DNA from: Pseudogymnoascus destructans
Lineage: Eukaryota > Ascomycota > Leotiomycetes > Thelebolales > Thelebolaceae
Direction of reading: 5' to 3'
DNA: 64,000 nucleotides
Assembly (NCBI RefSeq): GCF_001641265.1
Contig: NW_020167521.1
Location: forward strand, 62,001-126,000
Position numbers and translations under genes: made by a program. Shown piece after piece: positions 54,849 through 64,000 of the stretch. Under the pieces are notes generated by a model. The model had not been told where the DNA came from and made no database searches. It was given only the letters and a program-made list of their open reading frames with translations. Within the stretch, counting starts at the first letter, position 1, and each line of letters begins with the position of its first letter.

Positions 54849-55331
54849 GGTGCTGTCTGTAGCTAAAGAAGGGCCTGTCGAAGAAGGGTCTGTCGATGAC
54901 AGTGCTTGAAATCCTAGGAACTGGTAATAGAGTTGTAAGGAGGAAAGTGAGACCTTAGGCAATATTACTCTATACTTCTGTAATAAACGCTGCGAATTTC
55001 GACACTAGCATGCTTACTTATGACACCGGTGCTGTCTTAGCCTCTTTAGTATTACTAGACTAGCACTGTGAGACAGGTTTTAGGAGGCAGGAACGATCCG
55101 CTTGCCACGGATATTAAAGAAGCTGCAGCTTCGTAGCGACTGGCATGGAACACCAAATTTAGCTCTTTGATAGTATATATCGGCGTGAAAACGAACGGAG
55201 GTTCTCAAAGAAATATGATATATATTTCATCAGATCAGAGTCGCCGACCCCACACCGTAGCCAGCCACGCGGAGCACCTAGTCAAACTTAAATATGATAG
55301 TCCAGACCTTATTTCTATCCTCAAGCCTAAA
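54849..55331. other. Intergenic region
   Basis: Promoter of the CxxC gene and 3' flank of the DUF4291 gene. A plus-strand open frame from 55167 is antisense to the DUF4291 gene and has no domain. Confidence 0.5.
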
Positions 55332-55964
55332 CTACTCACAGTCCATCCGCAGTATCTCTCTCAGCTCCTGTGGAATAGTATATGGCCTCTCTATGGGAAC
55401 AAGCCCCCTGTCGACGAGCTCTCCAACGCCCAGTTCCTTTTCGCCATCAACCGCCTGTTTCAGCTTAGTCGCCATTTCCGTCACATCCCCAATACTCTCG
55501 ATGCACTCCTCAGACCACTTTTTACTAATATCCCTCGAGATCCCAATCTGAATGCTCCGATATGGAAGCTGTCCCAACGCTGGATCCCGTTCCGGATCCC
55601 ACTGCACGCGCACCGCCCTCGCTCTATCCTCCTCGCTCAGCGCTCCGCCCCCACAAACTACTGCAAGACTCAAGAGTTCCTGGAAATTCTTGTGTGACAT
55701 CTTGAGCGCGAGGATGTGTGATTGTCGTGTGTCTTTGGTTGCATAGCCTGAGCGATACATCATCCACGCCCAGCTCGGCTTGATCCAGGTCATGCGCTGG
55801 AGAGAAAAGTCTGGCGAGGCAGAGAGTTTCTGTTCTTTTACTGCGGCTTTGGCGATTGATGCGGAGTAGGCTTGGTAGACTGTGATTGTATCGTCGTCGT
55901 ACTGCGCGCGGATTTCGCGGTACGGAACTTTTGGTTTTACTTGCTCAGGCATATTGGCGCTCAT
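55332..55964 (-). CDS. DUF4291 family protein
   Basis: A 210-residue single-exon protein. The start (MSANMPEQVKPKVPYREIRA) is followed by the family hallmarks YREIRAQYDDDTITVYQAYS and TWIKPSWAWMMYRSGYATK. Next come ILALKMSHKNFQELL and then VQWDPERDPALGQLPYRSIQ, near the C-terminus. DUF4291 proteins occur in bacteria and fungi and have no established function; the invariant Arg/Asp/Trp residues hint at an enzyme or nucleic-acid-binding fold, but that is inference. The length matches the family. No targeting signal is seen. Confidence 0.88.
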   Translation of the reverse strand: MSANMPEQVKPKVPYREIRAQYDDDTITVYQAYSASIAKAAVKEQKLSASPDFSLQRMTWIKPSWAWMMYRSGYATKDTRQSHILALKMSHKNFQELLSLAVVCGGGALSEEDRARAVRVQWDPERDPALGQLPYRSIQIGISRDISKKWSEECIESIGDVTEMATKLKQAVDGEKELGVGELVDRGLVPIERPYTIPQELREILRMDCE

Positions 55965-56423
55965 ATAAATGATATTTCTCTTGTCGACTATTATTCTATC
56001 GGGGAGAATTATTAATTCGCCTCTTTATATAATTTGCCTTGACTCAGCGTTGAGGCTTGGTTCGGTTTGGTGATGCTCAGCCCCTCCTCGCCGGTGAGAG
56101 TCATCAGGCAGACCGAGTTAAGGAGTTAACCAGGTCTGATCAGTGAAAAAATTTGCCATAAAATATCAGAGATCCAGAATTGTTATCTGAATAATAAAAT
56201 AGTAAATTTAAAACTATTCAGTTATTATGGAAAATGATAAACAGGAAGTGATATGGTCGTGGTTATGATATAAGTGTCACGTGATATGTCCATACAGCCT
56301 CGCAGATGAGGCTACAAGAGCTTGTTTTTTGACGACCAACCTTCTGTCCCCGAGCAAGAACAGGACAATTGCAGCCTTCAACCATCTGGTGCGACAAGTC
56401 CGAAGCGTCGACAATCTCCCGCG
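55965..56423. other. Divergent promoter region of the DUF4291 gene and CWC27
   Basis: No gene. The centre (56150-56230) is AT-rich. Confidence 0.5.
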
Positions 56424-58049
56424 ATGTCCTCTCTATATAACCTCGAGCCGCAACCCACGGCCTCATGCATCCTGCACACCACGAACGGCGACATCTCCCT
56501 GGAGCTCTGGGCCCAACAGGTCCCTCTCACATGCCGCAACTTCCTGCAACACTGCCTCGATGGGTACTACGATAACACAATCTTCCACCGTCTGGTGCCG
56601 GGGTTTATTCTACAAGGTGGTGACCCGACCGGTACAGGATCGGGCGGGGAATCGATATACGATGGCGGGGCGTTCGGCGAACCGCGACCGCCTGAGGGGA
56701 ATGGGATCTGGCCGATGGAGGAGCGCAAAGGCAAGAACGCCGGGGCGCATGGCGCCGGGTTCAAGGACGAATTTCACAGTCGGCTGAAGTATAACAGGAG
56801 AGGCTTACTGGGGATGGCCAACGAGGGACCCGATACGAATGGGAGTCAGTTCTTCTTGACGTTGGAAAACACCCCCGAGCTGCAGGGAAAGAACACTCTT
56901 TTTGGAAGGGTTGTGGGAGATACCATATATAACTTGGCCAAGATTGGAGAGGCAGAGGTGGAGGATAATAGGCCTATTTATCCTGTGACGCTTACAAGCG
57001 TTGAGGTGCTGCAGAACCCGTTCAAGGACATGGTTACAAGATCACGCACAGCTGCGCCCACGATATCAGAAAAACCAGCACCGAAGCCTAAAAAGAGGAA
57101 GCTCACAAAACAGCTCCTCAGCTTCGGCGCCGACGAAGAAGAAGGGGACGACGCACCTGTGCTGAAGAAGGCCAAATTTGACACTCGAATCGTCATGGAC
57201 GCTGAACTTGCGGCAGCTCCGACGATCTCGGGATCTAAACCAGAGAAGAAGGCGGAGAAGAAAGCCCAAAAAATAATCAAGAAGCCTATATCCGTCAAAT
57301 CGTCGCCCGAGCCATCACCAGCCCCTAAATCGCTGCCCTCACGGCCTTCTAAACCCGTCACCCGCGAGCCCTCATCCTCCCCAGAGCCAGTCCAGAAGGT
57401 ATCTTCCCTCCTCGATCGCACCAACGCACAGATTGCCGAGCTCAAAGCCTCGATGAAACGCACTGTCACTGCCGCCCCCGTGGCTGCTCCCAAGAAATCC
57501 GCTCTCGAGTCTATGATCCCGTCGACTTCGATCCGTGGGCGGAAGCGCAAGCCCGGCGGAGGTGGCGCGGCATCCGACCAGCAGGCTCTGGATATTCTGA
57601 AGGCGTTTCAGGCGAAGCTTGACAGTGCGGGGCCGGAGAAGGAGGTTGAGAGCTCGACGCCCCTGGTGGGTGTGGAGAGCAAAGAAGACGATGGTGATGG
57701 AGATGAGGAGGCTGCGCTCTGCGATTTGCACTTCATTGCTGAGTGCCAGTCTTGCAAGTCGTGGGCTGCGCAAGCTGAGGGCGCCGATGCCGAAGATGAA
57801 GATGACGGCGCGTGGATGTCACATGCACTGTCGTTCCAGGCGGATAAGCTAGGGAAGGACCTGAGCTATCGCAAAAAGGCGGAGGAGGAGTTGGTGGTGA
57901 TTGATCCTAGGGAGAAGGCGAGGACGCTGAAAGAAGAGAAGAAGGCGCAGAGAGATGCGAGGAGTGGAGGGGGAAGTAGGGCGTGGGATGCGGCGAAGAA
58001 TGAGAAGATGTCCAGGGCAGCGGGGTTGGCGGGGAGGGGGGCGAAGTGA
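56424..58049 (+). CDS. CWC27: Spliceosome-associated cyclophilin CWC27
   Basis: CWC27 is a cyclophilin that joins the activated spliceosome with Cwc22. The single-exon gene gives 541 residues from MSSLYNLEPQPTASC; the frame upstream to 56322 lacks an ATG. The cyclophilin domain spans about residues 10-190: YYDNTIFHRLVPGFILQGGD, GLLGMANEGPDTNGSQFFLT and KNTLFGRVVGDTIYNL. At the position of the substrate-contact Trp of cyclophilin A there is Glu (TPELQGKNTLFG), as in human CWC27, which is a poor isomerase. A long Lys/Ser/Pro-rich tail follows, with ALCDLHFIAECQSCKSW, a short Cys/His motif seen in fungal CWC27, and a basic end KAQRDARSGGGSRAWDAAKN. Confidence 0.93.
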   Translation: MSSLYNLEPQPTASCILHTTNGDISLELWAQQVPLTCRNFLQHCLDGYYDNTIFHRLVPGFILQGGDPTGTGSGGESIYDGGAFGEPRPPEGNGIWPMEERKGKNAGAHGAGFKDEFHSRLKYNRRGLLGMANEGPDTNGSQFFLTLENTPELQGKNTLFGRVVGDTIYNLAKIGEAEVEDNRPIYPVTLTSVEVLQNPFKDMVTRSRTAAPTISEKPAPKPKKRKLTKQLLSFGADEEEGDDAPVLKKAKFDTRIVMDAELAAAPTISGSKPEKKAEKKAQKIIKKPISVKSSPEPSPAPKSLPSRPSKPVTREPSSSPEPVQKVSSLLDRTNAQIAELKASMKRTVTAAPVAAPKKSALESMIPSTSIRGRKRKPGGGGAASDQQALDILKAFQAKLDSAGPEKEVESSTPLVGVESKEDDGDGDEEAALCDLHFIAECQSCKSWAAQAEGADAEDEDDGAWMSHALSFQADKLGKDLSYRKKAEEELVVIDPREKARTLKEEKKAQRDARSGGGSRAWDAAKNEKMSRAAGLAGRGAK

Positions 58050-58658
58050 TGAGGATTTCATGGATCTATGTATATGATAATGCGGAGATTCTCAGAGGAT
58101 GGATTTTCGCCCGGGGTGTTATTTCAAACCGCTGCGAGGAAATCTGCAGGAGCGATGGGTTGTTACCGTTCCTGCTCTAAATCCAGCCAGCTATGAAGTT
58201 ATGACAAGAGCAGTAAGAGCTCATCGCCCCTGCCACAAGAAACATAGTCCAAGTGACAATGTCCCACTCTGTTTACAATTGAAACAGAACAATATATTAG
58301 AAAGAATCCATGAACGGGGGCTTTATTATCCATAGACAGTGGGATGTACAATTCCCTCTTCAATCTCTACCGGCCACAACCCCATTCAATCCGTCAGGCG
58401 GCAATATTCTCTACATACCACGAGGTTTCTATACGCAACGAACTCTTCACATATCACGAACACTTCACCAACCACACGGTATCACTGACCTCAAGAGGCG
58501 TTTGCCTATCGCCGCAAGCACCCCCTACCATCTTAACTGAGCTCACCCGCTTCCAATTCACCCAAATCTCATCGCCTTTACCAAGCAACCCTCCGGATCG
58601 ACCAAGTCTAATCGTCTCCTTCACCAAAAGCATCCACCTTCCAAATCAACCAGACCCA
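58050..58658. other. Intergenic, promoter of the TFIIA gene
   Basis: No gene is supported. Pyrimidine-rich DNA precedes 58659. A frame from 58344 overlaps the first TFIIA exon but has no domain. Confidence 0.45.
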
Positions 58659-59254
58659 ATGGCTTCCTCAGACGTAGAGTCGTCAGTTTATTTTCATACC
58701 AGGTATGGAATCTACTCCATTCATCGCAAGCGCAAACTAACACGCACTCCAGCCTCTGCAAAACCCTCTGCGACACCATCGACGATCTCATCTGTGCTGG
58801 CCGCATCGAGCCACAGCTCGGCGCGAAACTTCTCAAGAACTTCGTGCCGAGTGTCAAGAAGGCATTTGCAGAGCATGTGAGGGAGGTTGTGAACATGAAG
58901 GTACAATTCTCCATTCCTTTCCCAAGGTGCAAAGCCACGTGAAAGATCTACCTACAGAATAACATTACATCACCTATACTGACACTGTACACACAGGGCC
59001 GGCTGCAGTACTACCGCAACTATGAGGACAAATGGTGGTGGGTTGTGCGCGACTGCACAGTCAAGCTCCGGGCAGGAGTTGACGCGGAGATGTTGCGCGT
59101 AGATAAGTTGCGGATTGTAGGGTATCCAGCTGGGGATGAACTGAATGGAAAGAAGGGAGGCGGTTTGGAGGCGGTTGAAGGGAAGATCAAACAGAAGATC
59201 AAGCGGAAGATCAAGGGGGAGACCAAGCAGGAGACCAAGCAGGAGACCAAATAA
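58659..59254 (+). CDS. TOA2: TFIIA small (gamma) subunit, divergent, with basic tail
   Basis: TFIIA stabilises TBP on the TATA box. Exons 58659-58702, 58753-58900 and 58997-59254 join through introns of 50 nt (CTAAC branch, CTCCAG) and 96 nt (CACAG), giving 149 residues. The second exon encodes the four-helix part: LCDTIDDLICAGRIEPQLGA and KLLKNFVPSVKKAFAEHVRE. The third encodes the barrel part: QYYRNYEDKWWWVVRDCTVK and LRVDKLRIVGYPAGDE. The usual N-terminal YELYR helix is not obvious, so the first exon may be wrong. The last 25 residues are a Lys/Gln/Thr repeat (GETKQETKQETK) not found in the normal subunit of about 110-120 residues. Confidence 0.78.
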
Positions 59255-59689
59255 GATGTACAATGGGCCAGGCTGAGGTGGATTTCGAAGGGCAATGGTG
59301 CATATAAGTGCGGAGGGGTTTGAAGGAAATGGACGTCGAGCCGGACCCCTATGTTTTATGGTTTGCCCTAAATTATTAGATACAGGGCTCGTAATCGTTC
59401 GAAACTGCATCTATATATTACGGATATAGTCTGAGTATCATCGCCGTAGGCATATATATTCTGGTTATGTCATGGCATATGGAAAACTAAACTTCATTAT
59501 AAGCCCTCTTAGGATTGTAGCTCTAAAGGCAATTGGACTAAAGTATCGCATTTAGCACATCAATGGTACTACGTAGTTGTTACGACGGAACAAGAAGGCT
59601 GGCCAACTACAGGACAGGAAGGAGGGAGGTCGCATGAGACCGGCCCTGGTACCTGGAGGGGCAGCGGGGAATAGTAGTTCCGAAAGTAT
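59255..59689. other. 3' flank of the TFIIA gene
   Basis: I see no gene or repeat in this stretch before the tandem repeat begins. Confidence 0.5.
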
Positions 59690-59861
59690 CACGTGACGGA
59701 CTCGCAGGATGATGAGAAGAGTCCTAAGAGTCCAGGACTCCGAGGACTCGAGTGAGTTCCCAGGAGTCCACTAGGCACGTGACGGACTCGCAGGATGATG
59801 AGAAGAGTCCTAAGAGTCCAGGACTCCGAGGACTCGAGTGAGTTCCCAAGAGTCCACTAGG
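59690..59861. repeat. Two-copy 86-bp tandem repeat with CACGTG and GAGTCC words
   Basis: Units start at 59690 and 59776, each with CACGTGACGGACTCGCAGG, and differ by about one base. Each contains the palindrome CACGTG and three to four GAGTCC/GGACTC hexamers that can pair as an imperfect stem of about 15 bp (near 59719-59750 in the first unit). Confidence 0.88.
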
Positions 59862-60653
59862 CACGACGCCACTATATAAGTAGATAGTATTTCCTTAGAT
59901 AGGAGCTTCGTGCTCAACTCAATACAGTATTTGTTATATACTAGTAACGTGTTACTTGAAGCCTTTGTGTCTGATCCCCTGCCTCCTCTGATAAGTAAAC
60001 CTTTACGCAAGAGAACCTCTGTGTCTTCTATCGTTTAGAAGTCAGCGTTACAGTAGTAACATGACGTGATGGTTACAGGGCTAGTAGGGCTAGGCTCTAG
60101 TAACATGACTCATAAGTCACAAGGCTAGTAGGGCTAGGCTATAAGGCTAGTAGATAGTATTCCCTTAGATAGGAGCTTTGTGCTCAACTTGATATAGTAT
60201 TCTTTACAATACTATAACATGTTGTGCTACTTAGTAAGCAGTGTATTAGATAGTATTATATAGCCTGTATACAGGTTCATTTTTGTAATTAGTACGTATA
60301 CGATATACAGTCATAATCTGTTAAGTCGATATGCGTTTATCTGATATTTATGATATCTCGATATATTTTGCAGGATCCATCCTTTTTACATACAAACCCT
60401 AATATACATGATATCGTGCCTTTTCTTTAGATTATCAACTTATACTAACCTCTTCTTCACTTTACAGGATGCCTCTAAAGAAGCTCAATTCGATGACTCT
60501 CAACTAACGACATACTATCTAGTGCTAGCAGTGCGAACAATACCCTCAACCTTCGTAGAAAGCTTGCATCACATGGTTCTAAGACCAATACTAGACTTAA
60601 GTCAGCTAATCTACTGTCTCTGAATGTCTTAGTGCTCGATTTGCCTACCTTGA
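59862..60653. other. Decayed repeat DNA, no gene
   Basis: A sequence beginning AGTAGATAGTATTTCCTTAG and continuing AGGAGCTTCGTGCTCAACT near 59879 recurs with a few changes near 60145. Around 60070-60140 the words GCTAGTAGGGCTAGGCT recur. This looks like fragments of a further LTR-type element. A 71-codon frame at 60408-60623 has no secure domain. Confidence 0.45.
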
Positions 60654-61578
60654 TGTAATGGTGGGTGCACCAGATGTGAGAATCTAGCCACCCAAGGAGG
60701 GGATGATTTTACTAAGACAACACACTGTCTTAGGAAACAGAGCCAAAGGGTTGTAGCTTAGACTATTCCACAACGCAGCAATCAGGTGTGTGATGTAGTG
60801 AAGTGGTTCAGACAAGTTGCAACAAATGTTGAGTCTGGGAACTCAGGGGTAAGTCAGAGGTTAACACCTCACTGACTTTTCAGAAACAAGGAGTAACAAG
60901 ATCAATGCTTGGAAGCTTGGAAAAGACGTGGAAGTATGTGATAGTCGATTTACTGTATTTTCTGCTTGCCCTTTCTTAAGGAAAGGGCAATCCTATTTAT
61001 GCTAAAGGAGTGTAGTTCTCTCATTTTCCAAGACTTTCCATGATTACCAGGCTTGGTAACTGTAGTCGACGTAAGAGAATCCCATAGAACCATCTCTTAG
61101 GTTCGTAGCCTATAGGAAGTAAAAGGAGGTCCAAGGTCAGAGTACCCCTATAGACAAATTATGTCATAGACAAATTATGTCATAGACAAATTATGTCATA
61201 ACTTAACCAATCTTGTGGGTAACTAAAGAGCGATGACATGTAATGAATCATAGAGGTTCGTAGGAGCTTTTAGAGCTATCGTTCATGCTCCTAGGCCTCT
61301 AGTTGGTAGAGATATGTCATGTGGTAGTATGAGTGATGTCATGTAATGAATCATAGAGGGTTGTAGAGATATGCTATGTGGTAATATCGGCCCAGTAACT
61401 AAGGAGCGATGACGTGTAATGAATCATAGATGGTTGTAGCAATCGTTGAGTAGTATTGCTCTTGTTGTTGGTGTGATAAGCCAATATATGTATGGTGACT
61501 TGTAGGTTTGAGGAGGAGATTTCTAAGTTTGCTCTTGAGTTTGATAGCAAACTGAGTGCAACGAATGTCAGTATGACA
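60654..61578 (-). repeat. Decayed solo gypsy LTR
   Basis: About 925 bp, starting TGTAATGGTGGGTG and ending GTCAGTATGACA, the inverted form of the 936-bp LTR with many substitutions and rearrangements. Flanking five-mers (CTTGA and CATTA) do not match, so no target duplication remains. It is clearly older than the other three LTR copies. Confidence 0.9.
61151..61198. repeat. 16-bp unit repeated three times inside the old LTR
   Basis: TAGACAAATTATGTCA occurs three times in tandem; the young LTR copies have it once, so it expanded after insertion. Confidence 0.85.
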
Positions 61579-61643
61579 CATTACACACATGATTCTAACA
61601 TCATGTGATAATCATGAATATTCATGATTATCAAAAACTTATA

Positions 61644-61720
61644 ACGTATTCCACCAGTAAGCCGGTAACACCCGTAAGCCGGTAATCGCGTCGAAAATCA
61701 ACCCACAAACCATCCGTAAA
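61644..61720 (+). repeat. Left terminal inverted repeat of the second pogo-like element
   Basis: 77 bp, inverted match to 63443-63519, with an internal GTAAGCCGGTAA direct repeat. Confidence 0.92.
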
Positions 61721-61730
61721 TTACAAAATG

Positions 61731-61750
61731 AATTGAATTGAATTGAATTG
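61731..61750. repeat. AATTG microsatellite
   Basis: Four AATTG units between the left terminal repeat and the end of the transposase frame. Confidence 0.85.
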
Positions 61751-61767
61751 ATTACTTTGGAATTGAA

Positions 61768-63425
61768 TTAATTACAATTAAGCTTCTGAGGGCATACTCG
61801 AGCATTATGCTCAAGTGATGAACATATATTGCACCTAGGGGGTGCGCGTATTCGTGGCTCTTGCAGAATGCTCGTTAGCTCCTCAACATGCTGAATATCA
61901 ACCATTTGTGAGCGATTCAACCCTTCTTGAACTGTAAGAACTCCTCCTGTAGCTATATATGACCTCCGCTTTACTCTCTTCTTCTTCTGCCTCTCGTTTT
62001 CAGCCCGTAATTGGCGGTTCTCCTCCGTAAGAAGCACAGCACTATGCATAGCCATTTGACAACCCTTGACTAGTTGATTAAGTGCAACCTCTGTAGGACT
62101 TGGTGGACTATGCGTACGACGTTGAATGTACTCCTTAATCGTTTGTGTTTGACGCTCAAGCTCTCGAATATTATGCGAGAGCTTTGCGGATGGTTTATAG
62201 GTGGAGTTGTTGTCCGTAAAGTAATATGAAGCTTTTCAAGTACGTAACTTGGATTGTACGGAACAAGCCCAGCAGCCATGAAGCTATTTTGAATATTGTT
62301 TGTATTTAGAGCCTCTAGTCAAGTACTTAAATAAGCTCTAAGGAAGTCGGGCTTGTCGATATGGTTAAGACCATTACGCATAAGGTTTTCAATCTGCCGT
62401 CCGTAAATCCATTTTACAGCCGCAAAGCAACCAACATCTAAAGGCTGTAATAGGTGTGACGAATGCGGCGGCATACAAAGCGTAATAATTGAGTGTTCCT
62501 TGCAGAATAAGTCGAATTCAGGAGTACTGTGGCTTCCATGACCATCTAGAATTAGGAGTCTGTATACTCCTTTTGTACGATCTCTTGTATGCTTCTCAAA
62601 TACCTCCGTAAGCCATGTAAAGCCAAGGGTATCGTTCGTCCAACCGTTTTCACTAACACCAATCACCCAATTCGGTGGAAGAGACTTAGTGTACCAAGTG
62701 GATTGATGAAGCTTCCCTTTGAATATCACCATTGGAGGCGTGCTCCAACCATCTGTGCAAATGCCCTCAATAACTGTTACCCACTCCCGATTCCCTGGCT
62801 GGAGAGTAACTGGCTTTCCAGCTCTTTCAGACCTGCAAACCACTCTTGCGGTTGTGATCACTCCCATCTGAAATCCCGTTTCATCGAAGTTATATATATC
62901 ATCATCCGTAATCCCATATTTCGCCCGTATATTCTCCACAAGTTGAAACCAGGCTCGAATGATAGTAGGATCTTCACATTTCGCTCGCTGATAGTCATAT
63001 TTACGATTAAATCGTGATTGTAAGGTTTCGTGACGTCGTACGAACTTATAGACCCAATTCTGGCCAACTGTAAGATCTTGATGGTCCGTAGCCGTTAAAG
63101 TCGAGCTCCGTTTGTCGCGTCTTTCAAGGAGTAAATTGGCCATTTGTCATATGGTATTAACTCGAGGTGCTAGACCACGCTCATCCATTGATAGGATCCA
63201 ATTTATAAGGCTAGATTCCTCAGTCTCTGTGAGTTTGCGGTGTACGGATCGTAACTCGGTCTTCGGAGCGCGACCGTGAAGACGATCACTAGCAGTTGAA
63301 TAAGGTACTCCGTACACCTTCGTAGCGGCTCTAAGGCTCTTAAATTGGCCTTTACGGAAGGCTTGAATAGCTAGGAGTATTCTCCCTTCTTTTGAAGCTA
63401 ACTGAGAGCTCTGATGTTGAGACAT
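61768..63425 (-). pseudogene. Pogo-type transposase with two stops and a frameshift
   Basis: Read from ATG 63425, the psq-like helix-turn-helix (FKSLRAATKVYGVPYSTASD) is followed by an in-frame TGA at 63149-63147. The CENP-B/DDE part then continues: VYKFVRRHETLQSRFNRKYD, YNFDETGFQMG, LLILDGHGSHSTPEF and HLLQPLDVGCFAAVK. A second in-frame TGA follows AYLST near 62316. Near 62200 the frame shifts by one base, after LRTTTPP, and the last 95 codons end in a CCHC-like knuckle CNICSSLEHNARVC. Both stops fit CGA-to-TGA changes. It is a clear relative of the transposase at 29580 (shared RKYDYQRAKCEDP) and must be inactive. Confidence 0.9.
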
Positions 63426-63442
63426 ATTGTATAGTTTACAGG

Positions 63443-63519
63443 TTTACGGATGGTTTGTGGGTTGATTTTCGACGCGATTACCGGCTTACGGGTGTTACCG
63501 GCTTACTGGTGGAATACGT
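63443..63519 (-). repeat. Right terminal inverted repeat of the second pogo-like element
   Basis: 77 bp, inverted copy of 61644-61720, followed by TA. Confidence 0.92.
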
Positions 63520-64000
63520 TAATCATAATCATGCTTATGTAATATTTGACTATTTGAATAGTTATGATTATTATGATTATTTGTGCTAACCCTGATTTGT
63601 GTGGTGTTCCCAATCACCTAAAATTATCACTTTGGCATAGCCACACCACCACTTTCCTATCACGCACACCGTCGTTGCAAACTCAATAGTAACAAAGGCA
63701 AAGTTACTTATAATGGACTCTCATATTTCACATGAAGTTCTAGAGTTTATAATACTTACACATCAAAACAACATACACTTACATGTGTTTCCTTCTTACC
63801 TTATGTATATTCTACAACCTCTTAATGTTACGGTATTTGCACAATATAAACATTAGCACTAGCATGTAATTTAACAAGCAATCTAGAATTTTGACACTAA
63901 CTACAATGTTTTCCAAGACTTATCTACAATCTGCAAGCAAACATTTACAAAGGGCAACTGCATAAAATCATTTAGAGATGCTGGTATTTAGCCAGCTAAC
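63520..64000. other. AT-rich right edge, no gene
   Basis: No coding region, RNA gene or clear repeat is visible. ATTATGATTATT-type words near 63555-63585 are simple AT-rich DNA. Confidence 0.5.

Larger units (their letters stand above)
61644..63519 (-). mobile_element. Second pogo/Fot1-like DNA transposon
   Basis: 1876 bp with 77-bp terminal inverted repeats (61644-61720 and 63443-63519) that begin ACGTATTCCACC, flanked by TA (61642-61643 and 63520-63521). Each repeat contains GTAAGCCGGTAA twice. One transposase is encoded on the minus strand and is broken. Confidence 0.92.

Noticed and set aside
55167..55697. 176-codon plus-strand frame
   Set aside because: Mostly antisense to the DUF4291 gene, whose protein has clear family motifs.
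60408..60623. Possible transposase N-terminus
   Set aside because: A weak resemblance to psq-type segments in two frames, no continuous motif; left as decayed repeat DNA.
1..64000. tRNA, rRNA, CRISPR and biosynthetic gene cluster
   Set aside because: Scanning intergenic DNA by eye for B-box-like GGTTCGAAT patterns and for spaced repeats found none that held up; no cluster backbone gene is present. A tRNAscan-type search would be decisive.

Overview
The window reads as nuclear chromosomal DNA of a filamentous ascomycete (Pezizomycotina). The genes are compact and carry short introns of about 50-130 nt with GTRNGT donors and CTAAC/CTGAC branch points. Single-copy fungal housekeeping genes alternate with retrotransposons and pogo/Fot1-type DNA transposons. 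A SUZ12 gene implies that Polycomb repressive complex 2 is present, which argues against yeasts and Aspergillus. A leotiomycete is a reasonable guess, but the sequence alone does not prove it.

Layout. 1-9.7 kb holds an uncharacterised coiled-coil gene, a DUF1330-like gene, a truncated TET/JBP-like dioxygenase fragment in repeat-like DNA, and an Arg/Ser-rich (SRRM1-like) gene. 9.7-12.4 kb is a MINDY-family deubiquitinase whose C-terminal CaaX box is hidden by a frameshift in an 11-G run. 12.88-24.10 kb is a Ty1/copia element (205-bp LTRs, target duplication GTATC). Its reverse transcriptase is split by a 6.7-kb Ty3/gypsy chromovirus (936-bp LTRs, target duplication CTTCC). 24.9-29.2 kb has SF3B2/CUS1 and a SLY41-like triose-phosphate-transporter protein in divergent orientation. 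29.48-32.28 kb is a pogo-like transposon whose transposase gene is cut by a solo copy of the same gypsy LTR. 33-59 kb is gene-dense: an unknown nuclear-type protein, ORC5, SUZ12 with a C-terminal PHD finger, TRM6/GCD10, ARPC3, SNT1, deoxyhypusine synthase, an unknown CxxC protein, a DUF4291 protein, CWC27 cyclophilin and a TFIIA small subunit. 59.3-64 kb is repeat-rich: an 86-bp tandem repeat, a decayed gypsy LTR and a second pogo-like element broken by stop codons.

Functional themes. Several genes act in RNA processing and transcription (SF3B2, CWC27, SR-rich protein, TFIIA) or chromatin (SUZ12 for H3K27 methylation, SNT1 for the SET3 histone-deacetylase complex). Others act in translation (TRM6, deoxyhypusine synthase), replication (ORC5) and actin nucleation (ARPC3). 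They are not an operon or cluster; neighbouring genes are only divergent or convergent pairs.

The most unusual signals are in the mobile elements. The gypsy element has apparently identical LTRs but a Tyr in place of a catalytic RT Asp, and a post-LTR sequence complementary to its own predicted RNA 5' end (self-priming). The copia element has a primer site matching a tRNA-Met anticodon arm (half-tRNA priming). Two pogo-like elements share only their terminal ACGTA and TA target sites. Intron joins were derived by hand from splice motifs and frame, and LTR identity was judged by eye.
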